From contig NZ_BAABCP010000002.1 in assembly GCF_039539005.1 (NCBI RefSeq), positions 372,001 to 436,000 on the forward strand: a DNA stretch of 64,000 bases, given 5' to 3'. Below the pieces are notes generated by a model, which saw only the letters and a program-made list of their open reading frames with translations, made no database searches and was not told the DNA's origin. Position 1 is the first letter of the stretch. Each line of letters starts with the position of its first letter. Position numbers and translations under genes: made by a program. Source of the DNA: Microbacterium soli. GTDB taxonomy: Bacteria > Actinomycetota > Actinomycetes > Actinomycetales > Microbacteriaceae. Of this stretch, positions 1 to 8,295 are shown in pieces.

Positions 1-13
1 CAGAGGACTGACC

Positions 14-886
14 ATGCGACTGGCGACCATCAGCCAAGATGGGCAGCCGACGGCAGCGCTCGTCACGGATCACGGTGTCGCACCGGTCTCGGCGCTTCGC
101 GGGAGAGACGCTGCGCACACCGTGCGGGACATCATCCGGCATCCTTTGCAGGATGCCGAGGTCCGACTTCTCTCAGCGCAGGCACGGGAGCTCGGGGACA
201 TCGAGTGGCTGCCCCCGGTCATCCCCCCGAAGAACATCTTCTGCGTGGGGAAGAACTACTTGGAGCATGTGCGAGAGGGCGCGAAGGCGGAAGGCGTCCC
301 CGCGAAAGTGCCCGAGCATCCGATCTGGTTCACGAAGGCGCACACCGCGCTGACCGGTCATCGACAGCCGATCCTCCTCGATCACGATCTGACGGACCAC
401 CTCGATTACGAGGCCGAGCTCGCCGTGGTGATCGGCAGACCGACCTTCCGGGTGAGCGTCGAGGACGCACTGTCGCATGTCTTCGGATACACACTGCTCA
501 ACGACATCACCGCACGGAACATTCAGCAGCAGCGGAATCAGTGGTTCCTGGGCAAGTCTGCGAACACGTATGCGCCGTGCGGACCATGGATCGTGACCGC
601 CGATGAGGTTCCCGATCCTCAGAAGCTCCGCATCACGAGCGCGGTCAACGGCGAGGAGCGGCAGAACGGCGTCACTCGAGACATGCTGTTCTCCGTCGCC
701 GAGCTCATCAGCGATCTCTCCCGGTCGATCACCCTCGAACCCGGAGACATCATCGCCACAGGAACCCCTCAAGGAGTGGCGTGGGGCATGGACGCCCCAC
801 GATACCTCGAAGTCGGCGACAACGTCAGCGTTGACATCGTCGGCCTCGGGCAGCTCCAAAACCCAGTGGTGGCCGCGACTCGGTGA
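14..886 (+). CDS. FAH-family hydrolase
   Basis: This is a fumarylacetoacetate hydrolase superfamily protein, a cytosolic metal enzyme family that cleaves, isomerises or decarboxylates oxo-acids in aromatic and sugar-acid catabolism. The 290 residues split into a short N-terminal part (about 1-70) and the catalytic domain (about 72-285). Acidic metal-site residues lie in YEAEL (132-136). The usual K-S-x-D-T motif reads KSANTYAPCGPW (181-192), with Asn where Asp is normal. The GTPQGV and GLGQL blocks near the C-terminus are present. A GAGG sits 7 bases before the ATG. It heads a cluster with an MFS permease and a RidA protein, which suggests a catabolic operon. The exact substrate cannot be told. 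Confidence 0.85.
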   Translation: MRLATISQDGQPTAALVTDHGVAPVSALRGRDAAHTVRDIIRHPLQDAEVRLLSAQARELGDIEWLPPVIPPKNIFCVGKNYLEHVREGAKAEGVPAKVPEHPIWFTKAHTALTGHRQPILLDHDLTDHLDYEAELAVVIGRPTFRVSVEDALSHVFGYTLLNDITARNIQQQRNQWFLGKSANTYAPCGPWIVTADEVPDPQKLRITSAVNGEERQNGVTRDMLFSVAELISDLSRSITLEPGDIIATGTPQGVAWGMDAPRYLEVGDNVSVDIVGLGQLQNPVVAATR

Positions 887-926
887 GTCGGGTCGCGCAA
901 CCCCACGAACACAAGGATGTGACAAT

Positions 927-2231
927 ATGCATGCGCAAACGTCGTCCGCAAACAAGTCCGATGGGACGCTGGTCGACAAGAACACCCTCGTCATCCTCGG
1001 CATATTCACCGTTCTGATCATCGGATACGTGATCAACGCCATCGACCGCACCTCCTTCCCGGTGTTCATCTCGGACATCCTGCACGAGTACGGTTTCGGG
1101 CTCAGCGACGCGGGATTCATCTCGACGATCTCGTACCTCGGGATGGGGCTGACCGGCTTCCCGGTCGGGTACCTGCTGCACCGGTACTCGAAGAAGCATC
1201 TGTTCAACATCGGTCTGTTCATCTTCTCGGCAGGCACGCTGCTGACCATCTGGTCGGTGCAGTACTGGGACATGGCCGCGTATCGCGTGCTGAGCGGCAT
1301 CGGAGAGTCGTTGCAGCTGACCGCGCTGTTCGCCATCGCGGGCGTCATGTTCAGCCGTTACCGCGGTGCGGCCATGGGCGCGGTCAACTCGGCCTTCGCG
1401 ATCGGATCCTTCGTCGGTCCGTACCTCGGCGGGGTGATGCTCGAGGCGAGCGGTGCCTGGCGAGTGCCGATGATCGTCTTCGCCGTGGTGGGCTTCGTCG
1501 CCTTCATCGGGACGTTGCTCCTGCCGAAGCGGATCATCGACGGGCACCTCCACCTCGAGGACGAGTCGGCCAAGGTCATCGGGGGCGCCGACAGTCTGTG
1601 GAACCACAACACGTACCTCCTCATCCCGGCGACCGCCCTCGGAGGCCTCGTGACATTCGGATTCCTCGGCATGTACCCCACGTTCCTGCGCGAGCACCTC
1701 GGTTACGAGGCCCTCTCGGCCGGCTTCATCTTCAGCCTGTCAGGGCTGGGATCGCTCGCTTCTCTCATCGGCGGCTATCTCGGTGACTGGTTCAACATGC
1801 GATGGGTCCTGGTGGCCTCGAATGTGGCGACCGCGGTGATCGGATTCCTGATGTTCCTCGGGCCGACGGACCCGATCAGCCAGGGCATCTTCTCCTTCGC
1901 CCTCGGCGTGACCTTCAGCGGAGTCGTATACGTGAACCTCGTCAGCGGGTTCGTGAAGTCCCTCAATCAGAGGCTCTCGGGGCTCGCCTCAGGACTGTTC
2001 ATGACCAGCATGTATGTTCCTGCGGCCTTCGCGGGATACATCATCGGCGCCATGGCCTCCAGCTGGGGCTGGGCTGCGGCCGGCAGCATCCAGACGGGCG
2101 TCTTCTCGATCGTCGCGGCCGTGATCTGCCTGTTCCTCAAGCCGGAGCTCTTCAGCCGCCACCGCACGGACGACGCCGGGGAGGACGCCTCCGACGAGGC
2201 CGGACGCAGTTCGAGCGTCATCGTCGGATAG
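927..2231 (+). CDS. MFS transporter
   Basis: This is a major facilitator superfamily permease of 434 residues. About 12 hydrophobic segments are readable, the first at residues 20-40 (LVILGIFTVLIIGYVINAID). A cytoplasmic loop with RYSKKH follows the second helix pair, as in the MFS loop 2-3 signature region. The long central loop and the charged C-terminal tail (RHRTDDAGEDASDEAG) fit a cytoplasmic location. The ATG at 927 was chosen because it opens the hydrophobic protein; upstream in-frame sequence is a shadow of the FAH gene. It lies 40 bases after the FAH-family gene and 17 before ridA, so it probably imports the substrate of this cluster, possibly a carboxylate. The substrate is not visible. 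Confidence 0.88.
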   Translation: MHAQTSSANKSDGTLVDKNTLVILGIFTVLIIGYVINAIDRTSFPVFISDILHEYGFGLSDAGFISTISYLGMGLTGFPVGYLLHRYSKKHLFNIGLFIFSAGTLLTIWSVQYWDMAAYRVLSGIGESLQLTALFAIAGVMFSRYRGAAMGAVNSAFAIGSFVGPYLGGVMLEASGAWRVPMIVFAVVGFVAFIGTLLLPKRIIDGHLHLEDESAKVIGGADSLWNHNTYLLIPATALGGLVTFGFLGMYPTFLREHLGYEALSAGFIFSLSGLGSLASLIGGYLGDWFNMRWVLVASNVATAVIGFLMFLGPTDPISQGIFSFALGVTFSGVVYVNLVSGFVKSLNQRLSGLASGLFMTSMYVPAAFAGYIIGAMASSWGWAAAGSIQTGVFSIVAAVICLFLKPELFSRHRTDDAGEDASDEAGRSSSVIVG

Positions 2232-2248
2232 CACTCAGGAGGATGACC

Positions 2249-2656
2249 ATGAAGAACTTCCATACGATCGGGGCGGATCCGGACGAGATGCCGTTCAGTC
2301 CCGCGGTCTCCGTCAGCGGAACGACCGTCTACCTCTCAGGAGCCACCGCTTTCCCACTGGTGCACAAGCATCCGCACGACGAGGACGAGCTTCGCGTCCC
2401 GACGAGCATGAAGGAGCAGACGACCGCTTGTCTGAAGAACCTCCAGACCGCTCTCGAGACGGCGGGAGGCACGATCCTCGACATCGTCAAAGTCACGATC
2501 TTCAACACGGACATGGATGCCCAGGACGAGGTCAACGAGGCCTACACGGAGTTCTTCGGCAGTCACCGCCCGTGCAGATCGCATGTCGGGGTGGATCGAC
2601 TGGTGGGAACCGAGCTGAAGATCGAGATCGAGGCGATCGCCGTGCTCGATACCTGA
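2249..2656 (+). CDS. RidA family enamine/imine deaminase
   Basis: This is a RidA (YjgF/YER057c/UK114) family protein of 135 residues, normal family length. Members form trimers in the cytosol and hydrolyse reactive enamine/imine intermediates released by PLP enzymes, or act as dedicated deaminases in catabolic operons. The visible signature is SVSGTTVYLSG near the N-terminus and HRPCRSHVGVDRL with the conserved arginine, followed by EIEAIAV at the C-terminus. AGGAGG (2237-2242) lies 6 bases before the ATG at 2249, which is preferred over the ATG at 2243 that abuts it. It is the last gene of the cluster begun by the FAH-family hydrolase, so a pathway-specific role is plausible. Confidence 0.87.
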   Translation: MKNFHTIGADPDEMPFSPAVSVSGTTVYLSGATAFPLVHKHPHDEDELRVPTSMKEQTTACLKNLQTALETAGGTILDIVKVTIFNTDMDAQDEVNEAYTEFFGSHRPCRSHVGVDRLVGTELKIEIEAIAVLDT

Positions 2657-2736
2657 TCAGCGGGACCAGCCGCCCGATAGCCACCTCCGGTGGCGGCCCC
2701 GACCCGATCATCGGGGCCGCCACCGGAGATCGGCGT

Positions 2737-3522
2737 TCAGGCCTCGCTCATGGCGAGCTTGGCCTGCTGGCCCTTGGCCGCGTAGTAGGCCGCGCGCGCG
2801 GCATCCTTACGAGCCTGCTCGGCGTAACCGTGCTCGAGAACGTCCTGGGCGACCTCGACCTGCGTGTGCTTGTTCGTCCCGTTGTACTTCTCGATGTACG
2901 CGTCCAGCTCCGGCCCGGAGGTCCACGAGGTGATGAGGTTGTACCGCGGCTCCGTCCCGAGGTGGGTCGTCGCGTGCCACAGCCGCTGCGTGTCGATGAT
3001 CAGCTGTGCTCCGGCGGGAAGCGCGATGCGCACCTCGCCCTTGGGGTCGGTGCGGTTCTCACGCAGCACGAAGAAGCTGTCCTTGTCGTCGGTGAGGTTG
3101 AAGAACCCGCGCACGACCCAGCCGGTGCCATCGGGGTTGAGACGGTTGTTGTCATCCTGGTGCAGGTTGTAGAGGCAGTCGCCGTAGGGCGTCGGCTGCA
3201 GCTCGATCACCCGACAGCGCCCGACGTTCGCGCCCGGCTCCTGCGCCCGGCGGGCGAGGGTGGGGGCCTTCTCCACCTGCGAGTCGATCCAGACGCCGTC
3301 CTTGTCGGTGCGCGGCGGCTTGTGGTTCCAGAAGCCGTTGCACTCGATGTCGCCCTTGGCGCTCGCCAGCGGGGCGAAGCGGGTGTCGCCGGAGGACTTC
3401 CAGTCGACGTACTCGAGGTCCAACCACTCCTTGGGGTCGAGCTCCTGGGCGTAGCGGTCGAGAACGACGAATCCGGTTTCCTCGAGGGCTTCGGACTTGA
3501 TGTATCCCATGATCCGAGTCAT
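2737..3522 (-). CDS. putative 2-oxoglutarate/Fe(II) oxygenase
   Basis: I do not recognise a named family, but the layout is that of a double-stranded beta-helix 2-oxoglutarate/Fe(II) dioxygenase. An HxD pair is at 121-123 (NLHQDDN), a distal histidine is in LWHATTH (183 or 187), and an arginine follows at 193 (EPRYNLITSW), which could bind the 2-oxoglutarate carboxylate. The protein has 261 residues and an alanine/lysine-rich tail. GAAAGG lies one base from the ATG at 3522; a second ATG 12 bases downstream (3510) is an alternative start. It is transcribed alone, convergent with ridA and divergent from the DUF262 gene. The AGGCTTGCCT palindrome in its upstream region resembles half an actinobacterial iron-regulator box. 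The substrate is unknown. Confidence 0.6.
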   Translation of the reverse strand: MTRIMGYIKSEALEETGFVVLDRYAQELDPKEWLDLEYVDWKSSGDTRFAPLASAKGDIECNGFWNHKPPRTDKDGVWIDSQVEKAPTLARRAQEPGANVGRCRVIELQPTPYGDCLYNLHQDDNNRLNPDGTGWVVRGFFNLTDDKDSFFVLRENRTDPKGEVRIALPAGAQLIIDTQRLWHATTHLGTEPRYNLITSWTSGPELDAYIEKYNGTNKHTQVEVAQDVLEHGYAEQARKDAARAAYYAAKGQQAKLAMSEA

Positions 3523-3682
3523 GTCCTTTCGTAGCGGACCAGCACGTTTTTACAGGTCCTACTGAGGCAAGCCTACATCGGGGTCCTGGGCGATTCCGGG
3601 AGCGGGAACAGGGCGCGGATCCCCGCGACTAGACTTCACTGCGGCGGCGATCGACCGCCGCGCCGATGGGAGGATTCACGCA

Positions 3683-5683
3683 GTGATGGCAACGGCGACC
3701 AATGTCGAAGCGACCGCAACGGGCACCGTCGAATGGCTCGCCGATCCCACGACGAACATCGTCGTCCCCGTGTACCAGCGTCAGTACCGCTGGGACATCG
3801 GCGCGTGCGAGAAGCTCCTCTCCGACGTGCGGTCCGTCGCCGGTGAAGAAGACGATCATCGGCACTTCATCGGGTCGATCCTCTCCGCCGAGGACGCTGA
3901 CGGCGGCGACCTGGTCCTCATCGACGGTCAACAGCGGGTGACGACGATCATGCTGCTCATCGCTGCCCTCCACCACGCCGTGCGCGAGCAGGATCCCGCC
4001 CTGGCCTCCGAGCTGGAGCGCGTCCTGGTGCGCGCGGACGATCCGACCCGCACGAAGCTGCGCCCGCATCACGCATGGGCCGAGCTGTACGAGTCCGTCG
4101 TCCTGGACCGCCGGGACGACGCCGACCGCGAATCCCGGTTCGACGACAACTACGCGTTCTTCCGCAGTCAGGTGCACGCCGACGAGGCCGCACGGATCTG
4201 GCGGGGTCTGCAGCGCCTGGAGCACGTCTCGATCACGCTGGGGGCGGCGGCCAACGCCCAGCAGATCTTCGAGAGTCTGAACTCCACCGGTCAGCCGCTG
4301 CGCGATCACGAACTGATCCACAACTACATCCTGATGGGCCTCTCGCACACCGAGCAGCTCCGCATCGAGGAGGAGTTCTGGCTGCCGATCGAACGGAGCA
4401 CCGGCGAGACCATCGGTGCGTTCTGGCGCCATTATCTGGTGATGACGACCGGACGCGAGATCGACGCGGACGGCGAGCACGGGGTCTACGCGGCGTTCCG
4501 GGCGTCCTTCCCGAGGCTGAGCGCCCAGCAGCTGCGCGCGGACGCCGCCGCCTGGCGAGACGCCGCCGAGATCTACAGCACACTGCTCGACCCCCGCCGA
4601 GAGGCCGATGCCGTCATCCGTCTGCAGCTGCAGCATGTGAACGCCTTCGGACGCGCCGCCTACCCCCTCGTGATGAGCGCATACCGCGACCACCGCCGGG
4701 GCGCGATCAGCCGCGACGAGCTCATCGAAGTGCTGGAGTGGGTGCAGTCGCTGTTCCTGCGTCGCGCCATCGTCGGCCTTCCGACCCACCGGCTGATCGC
4801 CCGGCTGTGCCGGGCCCGGGCGATCGGTCGCGATGAGCTCATGCGGGCGATCGCGCGCATCACCCCCTCCGATGAACGCGTCAGCGCCGTGCTCAAGTAC
4901 GGCGAGCTCCCCCACCCCGCCTACGTGCTGGGCAGGATCGAGGGCATCGAGGACGCCGCGGGCTTCGATGTGGAGAGCATCGTCCCCGCATCGCCCGGGG
5001 ACGGCTGGAGCGGCGATGGTGTCCGCCCCTGGCGCGACTACAGCGAGGACGAGCAGAACAGCCACCGCGCGCTGGCGCCCACGCTGGGCAATCTCACGCT
5101 GCTGGAGCAGGATCTGGCGGAGCGGGTGTTCGGGGCGTCCTTCCCGGACAAGCGCTCCCAGGCATATGCGCGCAGCGAGATCGCCGAGAACCGCGAGCTC
5201 GCGCGCGTCGACGCCTGGAGCACGGCGGCGATCTCCGCACGGACGGTGCGGCTGACGGCCGACGTGGTGCGCATCTGGGCGCGCCCCGACGTCGGCGAGA
5301 TCGACGACGACGGGCTGACCCCCGTGCTGGACGCCGTGCGTCGGCGCGGCTGGCCGGCGGGCTGGGATCGGGAGTTCGACTACTGCGAGTACCGCGGCGA
5401 GCACTGGGAGGTGAAGGACGTCAGGGCGCTGTTCAATCGCGTGTTCCGGCGCGCCTGGACCGACGATCGCCCCGCCGCGCTGGCCTACAGCGCCCGCCAC
5501 GGCGGCCCGCTCTACGAGTCGATGGCCTGGAAGGGGCACTGGGACACGCTCGCGGAGGGCTGCCATCTCTACATGGGGTGGGACTCGAACTACATGATGA
5601 CCGCACTCCAGGGGGTGCTGGAGGAGTCCGGCATCGCCGCAGAGGTGTTCGTGAAGTACTCCTACATCGGGAACGTGATGTGA
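3683..5683 (+). CDS. DUF262/DUF1524 (GmrSD-like) protein, nuclease motif degenerate
   Basis: This is a GmrSD-type protein. The N-terminal DUF262 domain (about 15-230) has PVYQRQYRW (29-37) and DGQQRVTT (81-88), the family NTP-binding motif. The C-terminal DUF1524-like region (about 410-540) has the GNLTLL block. DUF1524 is an HNH nuclease whose core is normally EHIxPQ; here it reads ESIVPA, with Ser432 where the catalytic histidine belongs, and the asparagines that usually follow GNLTL are also replaced. An additional domain of about 110 residues ends the 666-residue protein. Family members include type IV restriction enzymes acting on modified DNA; whether this one cuts DNA is doubtful. A TAGACT box (3630-3635), a 7-bp hairpin (3641-3661) and GGGAGG precede GTG 3683; ATG 3686 is an alternative. 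Confidence 0.82.
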   Translation: MMATATNVEATATGTVEWLADPTTNIVVPVYQRQYRWDIGACEKLLSDVRSVAGEEDDHRHFIGSILSAEDADGGDLVLIDGQQRVTTIMLLIAALHHAVREQDPALASELERVLVRADDPTRTKLRPHHAWAELYESVVLDRRDDADRESRFDDNYAFFRSQVHADEAARIWRGLQRLEHVSITLGAAANAQQIFESLNSTGQPLRDHELIHNYILMGLSHTEQLRIEEEFWLPIERSTGETIGAFWRHYLVMTTGREIDADGEHGVYAAFRASFPRLSAQQLRADAAAWRDAAEIYSTLLDPRREADAVIRLQLQHVNAFGRAAYPLVMSAYRDHRRGAISRDELIEVLEWVQSLFLRRAIVGLPTHRLIARLCRARAIGRDELMRAIARITPSDERVSAVLKYGELPHPAYVLGRIEGIEDAAGFDVESIVPASPGDGWSGDGVRPWRDYSEDEQNSHRALAPTLGNLTLLEQDLAERVFGASFPDKRSQAYARSEIAENRELARVDAWSTAAISARTVRLTADVVRIWARPDVGEIDDDGLTPVLDAVRRRGWPAGWDREFDYCEYRGEHWEVKDVRALFNRVFRRAWTDDRPAALAYSARHGGPLYESMAWKGHWDTLAEGCHLYMGWDSNYMMTALQGVLEESGIAAEVFVKYSYIGNVM

Positions 5684-6936
5684 TACCGGCGAAGACGACG
5701 ATCCGGCGCATGCAGTCCCTCACCGTCGAGGAGCACACGCTCACGGTGCCGCTGGTGTGGGACGATCCCGCCGACACCCGCACGATCGACGTGTTCGCCG
5801 CTGTCGTCTCCCGCGAGGGTGGAACGAACCTGCCGTACCTGCTGTTCCTGCAGGGTGGACCGGGGCATGAGGCGCCGCGTGCGTTCCAGAGCCCGACCTC
5901 GCCGACATGGCTGGACACCGCCCTGCGCGACCACCGGGTCGTGATGCTCGACCAGCGCGGCACCGGTCGCTCCACGCCCATCGGCGATCGCGATCTGGAC
6001 CGGGGATCGGATGCCGTCGCCGAGCGCCTCACGCATCTGCGCGCCGACTCGATCGTGCGTGATGCGGAAGCGCTGCGCGAGCATCTGGGCGCTGCGACGT
6101 GGAACGTGCTCGGACAGTCCTTCGGCGGCTTCACCACGCTCGCGTATCTGTCGACGGATGCCGCGTCGCTGGACCGCGTGTACCTCACCGGTGGGCTCAG
6201 CACGATCGAGCGGACACCCGACGAAGTGTACGCGCTGTGCTATTCCAAGATGCGTGACGCCTCAGAGCGCTACTACCGACGCTTCCCCGAGCACCGTGAC
6301 CGGATGCGCCGCCTGGTCGACCTCGCGGCATCCGGCGGCATCGTGCTGCCGGACGGCGAGGTCGTCTCGCCCTCTCGGCTGCGGTCGGTCGGTTCGGCGC
6401 TCGGCACGAACGACGGCTGGCAGACGGTCTGGTCGCTGCTGGAGCTGGATCCGGACTCCAACGCCTTCCGCCACGATCTCGCCGACGCCATGCCGTTCGG
6501 CGGCCGCAACCCGCTGTACTTCGCGTTCCACGAGTCCAGCTACGCCTCCGGACACGCCACTCGCTGGTCGGCCGAGCGCGTCGAGCCCGCCGACTTCGCC
6601 CAGGACACGTCGCTGTTCACCGGGGAGCATGTGCGCCGGGAGTGGATGGAGACGGTGCCGGCGCTCCGCCCGTGGCGCGATGTGACGCTGACGCTCGCCG
6701 AACACCCTTGGCCGAAGATCTACGACCGCGCCGCGCTCGAGGCATCGGATGCCCGGGGAGCCGCAGCCGTCTACGTCAATGACGTGTACGTGCCGCTGGA
6801 GTTCTCCTTGGAGACCGCTCGGCTGCTACCCGGTGTGACGCCGTGGGTGACGAGCGAGTACGAGCACAACGGCCTGCGCGCCGGACCCGTGCTGGGGCGT
6901 CTGGTCGATCTCGCGCACGGACGACTCGTGCGTTGA
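5680..6936 (+). CDS. alpha/beta hydrolase, proline iminopeptidase-like (S33)
   Basis: This is a serine peptidase family S33 alpha/beta hydrolase of the longer actinobacterial prolyl aminopeptidase type, which removes N-terminal proline from peptides. The oxyanion-hole motif is LFLQGGPG, the DQRGTGRST strand-loop is typical, and the nucleophile elbow GQSFGG places Ser at about 147. Likely Asp and His are at about 368 (NDVYVP) and 396 (YEHNGLR). GTG 5680 overlaps the TGA of the DUF262 gene by 4 bases (GTGA), indicating translational coupling; ATG 5710 is a possible internal start. Length (418 residues) fits the family. Its functional link to the upstream gene is unknown. Confidence 0.83.
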   Translation: MIPAKTTIRRMQSLTVEEHTLTVPLVWDDPADTRTIDVFAAVVSREGGTNLPYLLFLQGGPGHEAPRAFQSPTSPTWLDTALRDHRVVMLDQRGTGRSTPIGDRDLDRGSDAVAERLTHLRADSIVRDAEALREHLGAATWNVLGQSFGGFTTLAYLSTDAASLDRVYLTGGLSTIERTPDEVYALCYSKMRDASERYYRRFPEHRDRMRRLVDLAASGGIVLPDGEVVSPSRLRSVGSALGTNDGWQTVWSLLELDPDSNAFRHDLADAMPFGGRNPLYFAFHESSYASGHATRWSAERVEPADFAQDTSLFTGEHVRREWMETVPALRPWRDVTLTLAEHPWPKIYDRAALEASDARGAAAVYVNDVYVPLEFSLETARLLPGVTPWVTSEYEHNGLRAGPVLGRLVDLAHGRLVR

Positions 6937-6977
6937 GATGTCATCGGGAAGCGCCACCCGCTAGGCTGATGCTCTAC

Positions 6978-7051
6978 GGGGCGGTGGCCAAGCTGGTGAA
7001 GGCAGTGGGCTCATAACCCAACGACCGCGGGTTCAAGTCCCGCCCGCCCCA
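6978..7051 (+). tRNA. tRNA-Met (anticodon CAT)
   Basis: A full cloverleaf can be folded. The acceptor arms GGGGCGG (6978-6984) and CCGCCCC (7044-7050) pair perfectly. The T arm is GCGGG/CCCGC around TTCAAGT, and the anticodon loop CTCATAA has CAT at 7012-7014. The discriminator is A and no CCA is encoded. The anticodon stem has three G-C pairs next to the loop, as in initiator tRNAs, but the 1:72 pair is a normal G-C, which argues against initiator identity. A CAT anticodon could also belong to a lysidine-modified tRNA-Ile2, so elongator Met is the best but not the only reading. Confidence 0.9.
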
Positions 7052-7058
7052 CCGTCGA

Positions 7059-7595
7059 TCAGAGCGTCTGCGCGGCCTCGTGCGCACCGATGTGCCCGAG
7101 GTAGATCTCGGCGTTCTCGATGAGGCCCGCCCGCTCCTCGTCCGTCAGCGCCCGACGCACCTTGGCGGGCACGCCCGCCACCAGCGACCCGTCCGGAACC
7201 TCGGTACCTCCCAGCACGACAGCGCCCCCGGCCACGAGACAACCCCGGCCGATCACCGCACCGCTGAGCACGACGGCACCCATCCCGATGAGGGATCCGT
7301 CGCCGATGGTGCAGCCGTGCACGACCGCATTGTGCCCGATCGAGACGCGCTCGCCGATTCGCACGCCGTGCCCGCTGTCGACGTGCACGGACACGTTGTC
7401 CTGCACATTGCTGCCGGCGCCCAGCAGGATGGGAGCCGAGTCCCCGCGCAGCACAGCGTTGTACCAGACGCTCGAACGCGGTCCCAGTGCGACGTCGCCG
7501 ACGATGCGCGCCCCGTCGGCGACGAAGGCGTCCTCGGCGACGGAGGGGGACATGCCGGGGAGGGCGATGACGGATGCCGTCTGTGCGATGCTCAT
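7059..7595 (-). CDS. gamma carbonic anhydrase-like hexapeptide protein
   Basis: This is a left-handed beta-helix protein of the gamma carbonic anhydrase family (YrdA/PaaY/CaiE group), 178 residues, the family length. Hexapeptide repeats run from about residue 22 to 150. The three zinc-ligand histidines of the family are present at 71 (SVHVD), 88 and 93 (GHNAVVHG), with the structural RGD at 50-52. Such proteins interconvert CO2 and bicarbonate or have related, often unproven, metal-dependent roles. TAGTCT (7603-7608 on the complement) ends 7 bases before the ATG, so the mRNA may be leaderless. The gene ends 7 bases from the 3' end of tRNA-Met, facing it. Confidence 0.88.
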   Translation of the reverse strand: MSIAQTASVIALPGMSPSVAEDAFVADGARIVGDVALGPRSSVWYNAVLRGDSAPILLGAGSNVQDNVSVHVDSGHGVRIGERVSIGHNAVVHGCTIGDGSLIGMGAVVLSGAVIGRGCLVAGGAVVLGGTEVPDGSLVAGVPAKVRRALTDEERAGLIENAEIYLGHIGAHEAAQTL

Positions 7596-7656
7596 ACGGC
7601 CGAGACTACCGCCCGGCCAGCGGGATCGCGGGCAGCGGGATCGAAGGCATCCGCGA

Positions 7657-7714
7657 CATGGTTAGCGTTGCCTTCGCTTGCTTGCGGAATGTCCTGCGCG
7701 CAGTAGCGTTGACA
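7657..7714 (+). promoter_or_regulatory. candidate iron-regulator box and -35 element upstream of dps
   Basis: The 19 bases at 7657-7675 contain GGTTAGCGTTGCCT, matching about 11 of 19 positions of the DtxR/IdeR consensus built on TTAGGTTAG and its complement. TTGACA is at 7709-7714, about 54 bases before the dps ATG, but no good -10 follows at standard spacing. IdeR/DtxR control of ferritin-like genes is established in other actinobacteria; here it is inferred from sequence similarity only. Confidence 0.3.
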
Positions 7715-7767
7715 CAAGCGGACCCGCTGCACAGGCAGATCCGGCTGAGCACACACCGGAGGTTTTC

Positions 7768-8253
7768 ATGAGCAAGGCACAGACCGTTCCCGCCACCGCC
7801 GTCGACCCGACCGTCGCCGCCGCGACGGCGCAGTTCCTCTCCCCCGTCGTCCTGGGGCTGGAGGCCCTCACCGTGAACGGCAAGCAGGCGCACTGGCACG
7901 TGCGCGGTGCGAACTTCGTGGGCGTGCACGAGTTGCTGGACACGATCGTCGCGCATGCCGCCGACTTCGCAGACGCCGCCGCAGAGCGCATCGTCGCTCT
8001 CGGACTGCCCGTCGACTCCCGTATCGACACCATCGCGGACAAGGTCGGCGCCACCGCCGTCCCCGCCGGCTTCGCGCAGTCCGACGAGCTCGTCCGCGCC
8101 GTCATCTCCGACCTTGACGCAATCATCGCGGATGTGAAGGCCGCCGTCGAGGGCCTCGACGCCGTCGACCTGACCAGTCAGGACGTCGCGATCGAGATCC
8201 AGCGTGGTCTCGAGAAGGACCGCTGGTTCCTCGTCTCGCACATCGCCGCCTGA
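7768..8253 (+). CDS. dps: Dps-family DNA-binding ferroxidase
   Basis: Dps-like mini-ferritin of 161 residues. These proteins form dodecamers that oxidise and store iron with peroxide and protect DNA during starvation and oxidative stress. The inter-subunit ferroxidase site is visible: His42 (AHWHVRG), His54 (VHELLD), Asp69 and Glu73 (DAAAER). The Dps signature helix KQAHWHVRGANFVGVHELLD spans about 39-58. GGAGG (7758-7762) lies 5 bases before the ATG. It is a single gene flanked by the oppositely transcribed carbonic anhydrase-like and amidohydrolase genes. A DtxR/IdeR-like box lies about 95 bases upstream. Confidence 0.93.
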   Translation: MSKAQTVPATAVDPTVAAATAQFLSPVVLGLEALTVNGKQAHWHVRGANFVGVHELLDTIVAHAADFADAAAERIVALGLPVDSRIDTIADKVGATAVPAGFAQSDELVRAVISDLDAIIADVKAAVEGLDAVDLTSQDVAIEIQRGLEKDRWFLVSHIAA

Positions 8254-8295
8254 TCCGCGCCCGGGGCGCCTTCGCGGCGCCCCGCCTCACGGCCG

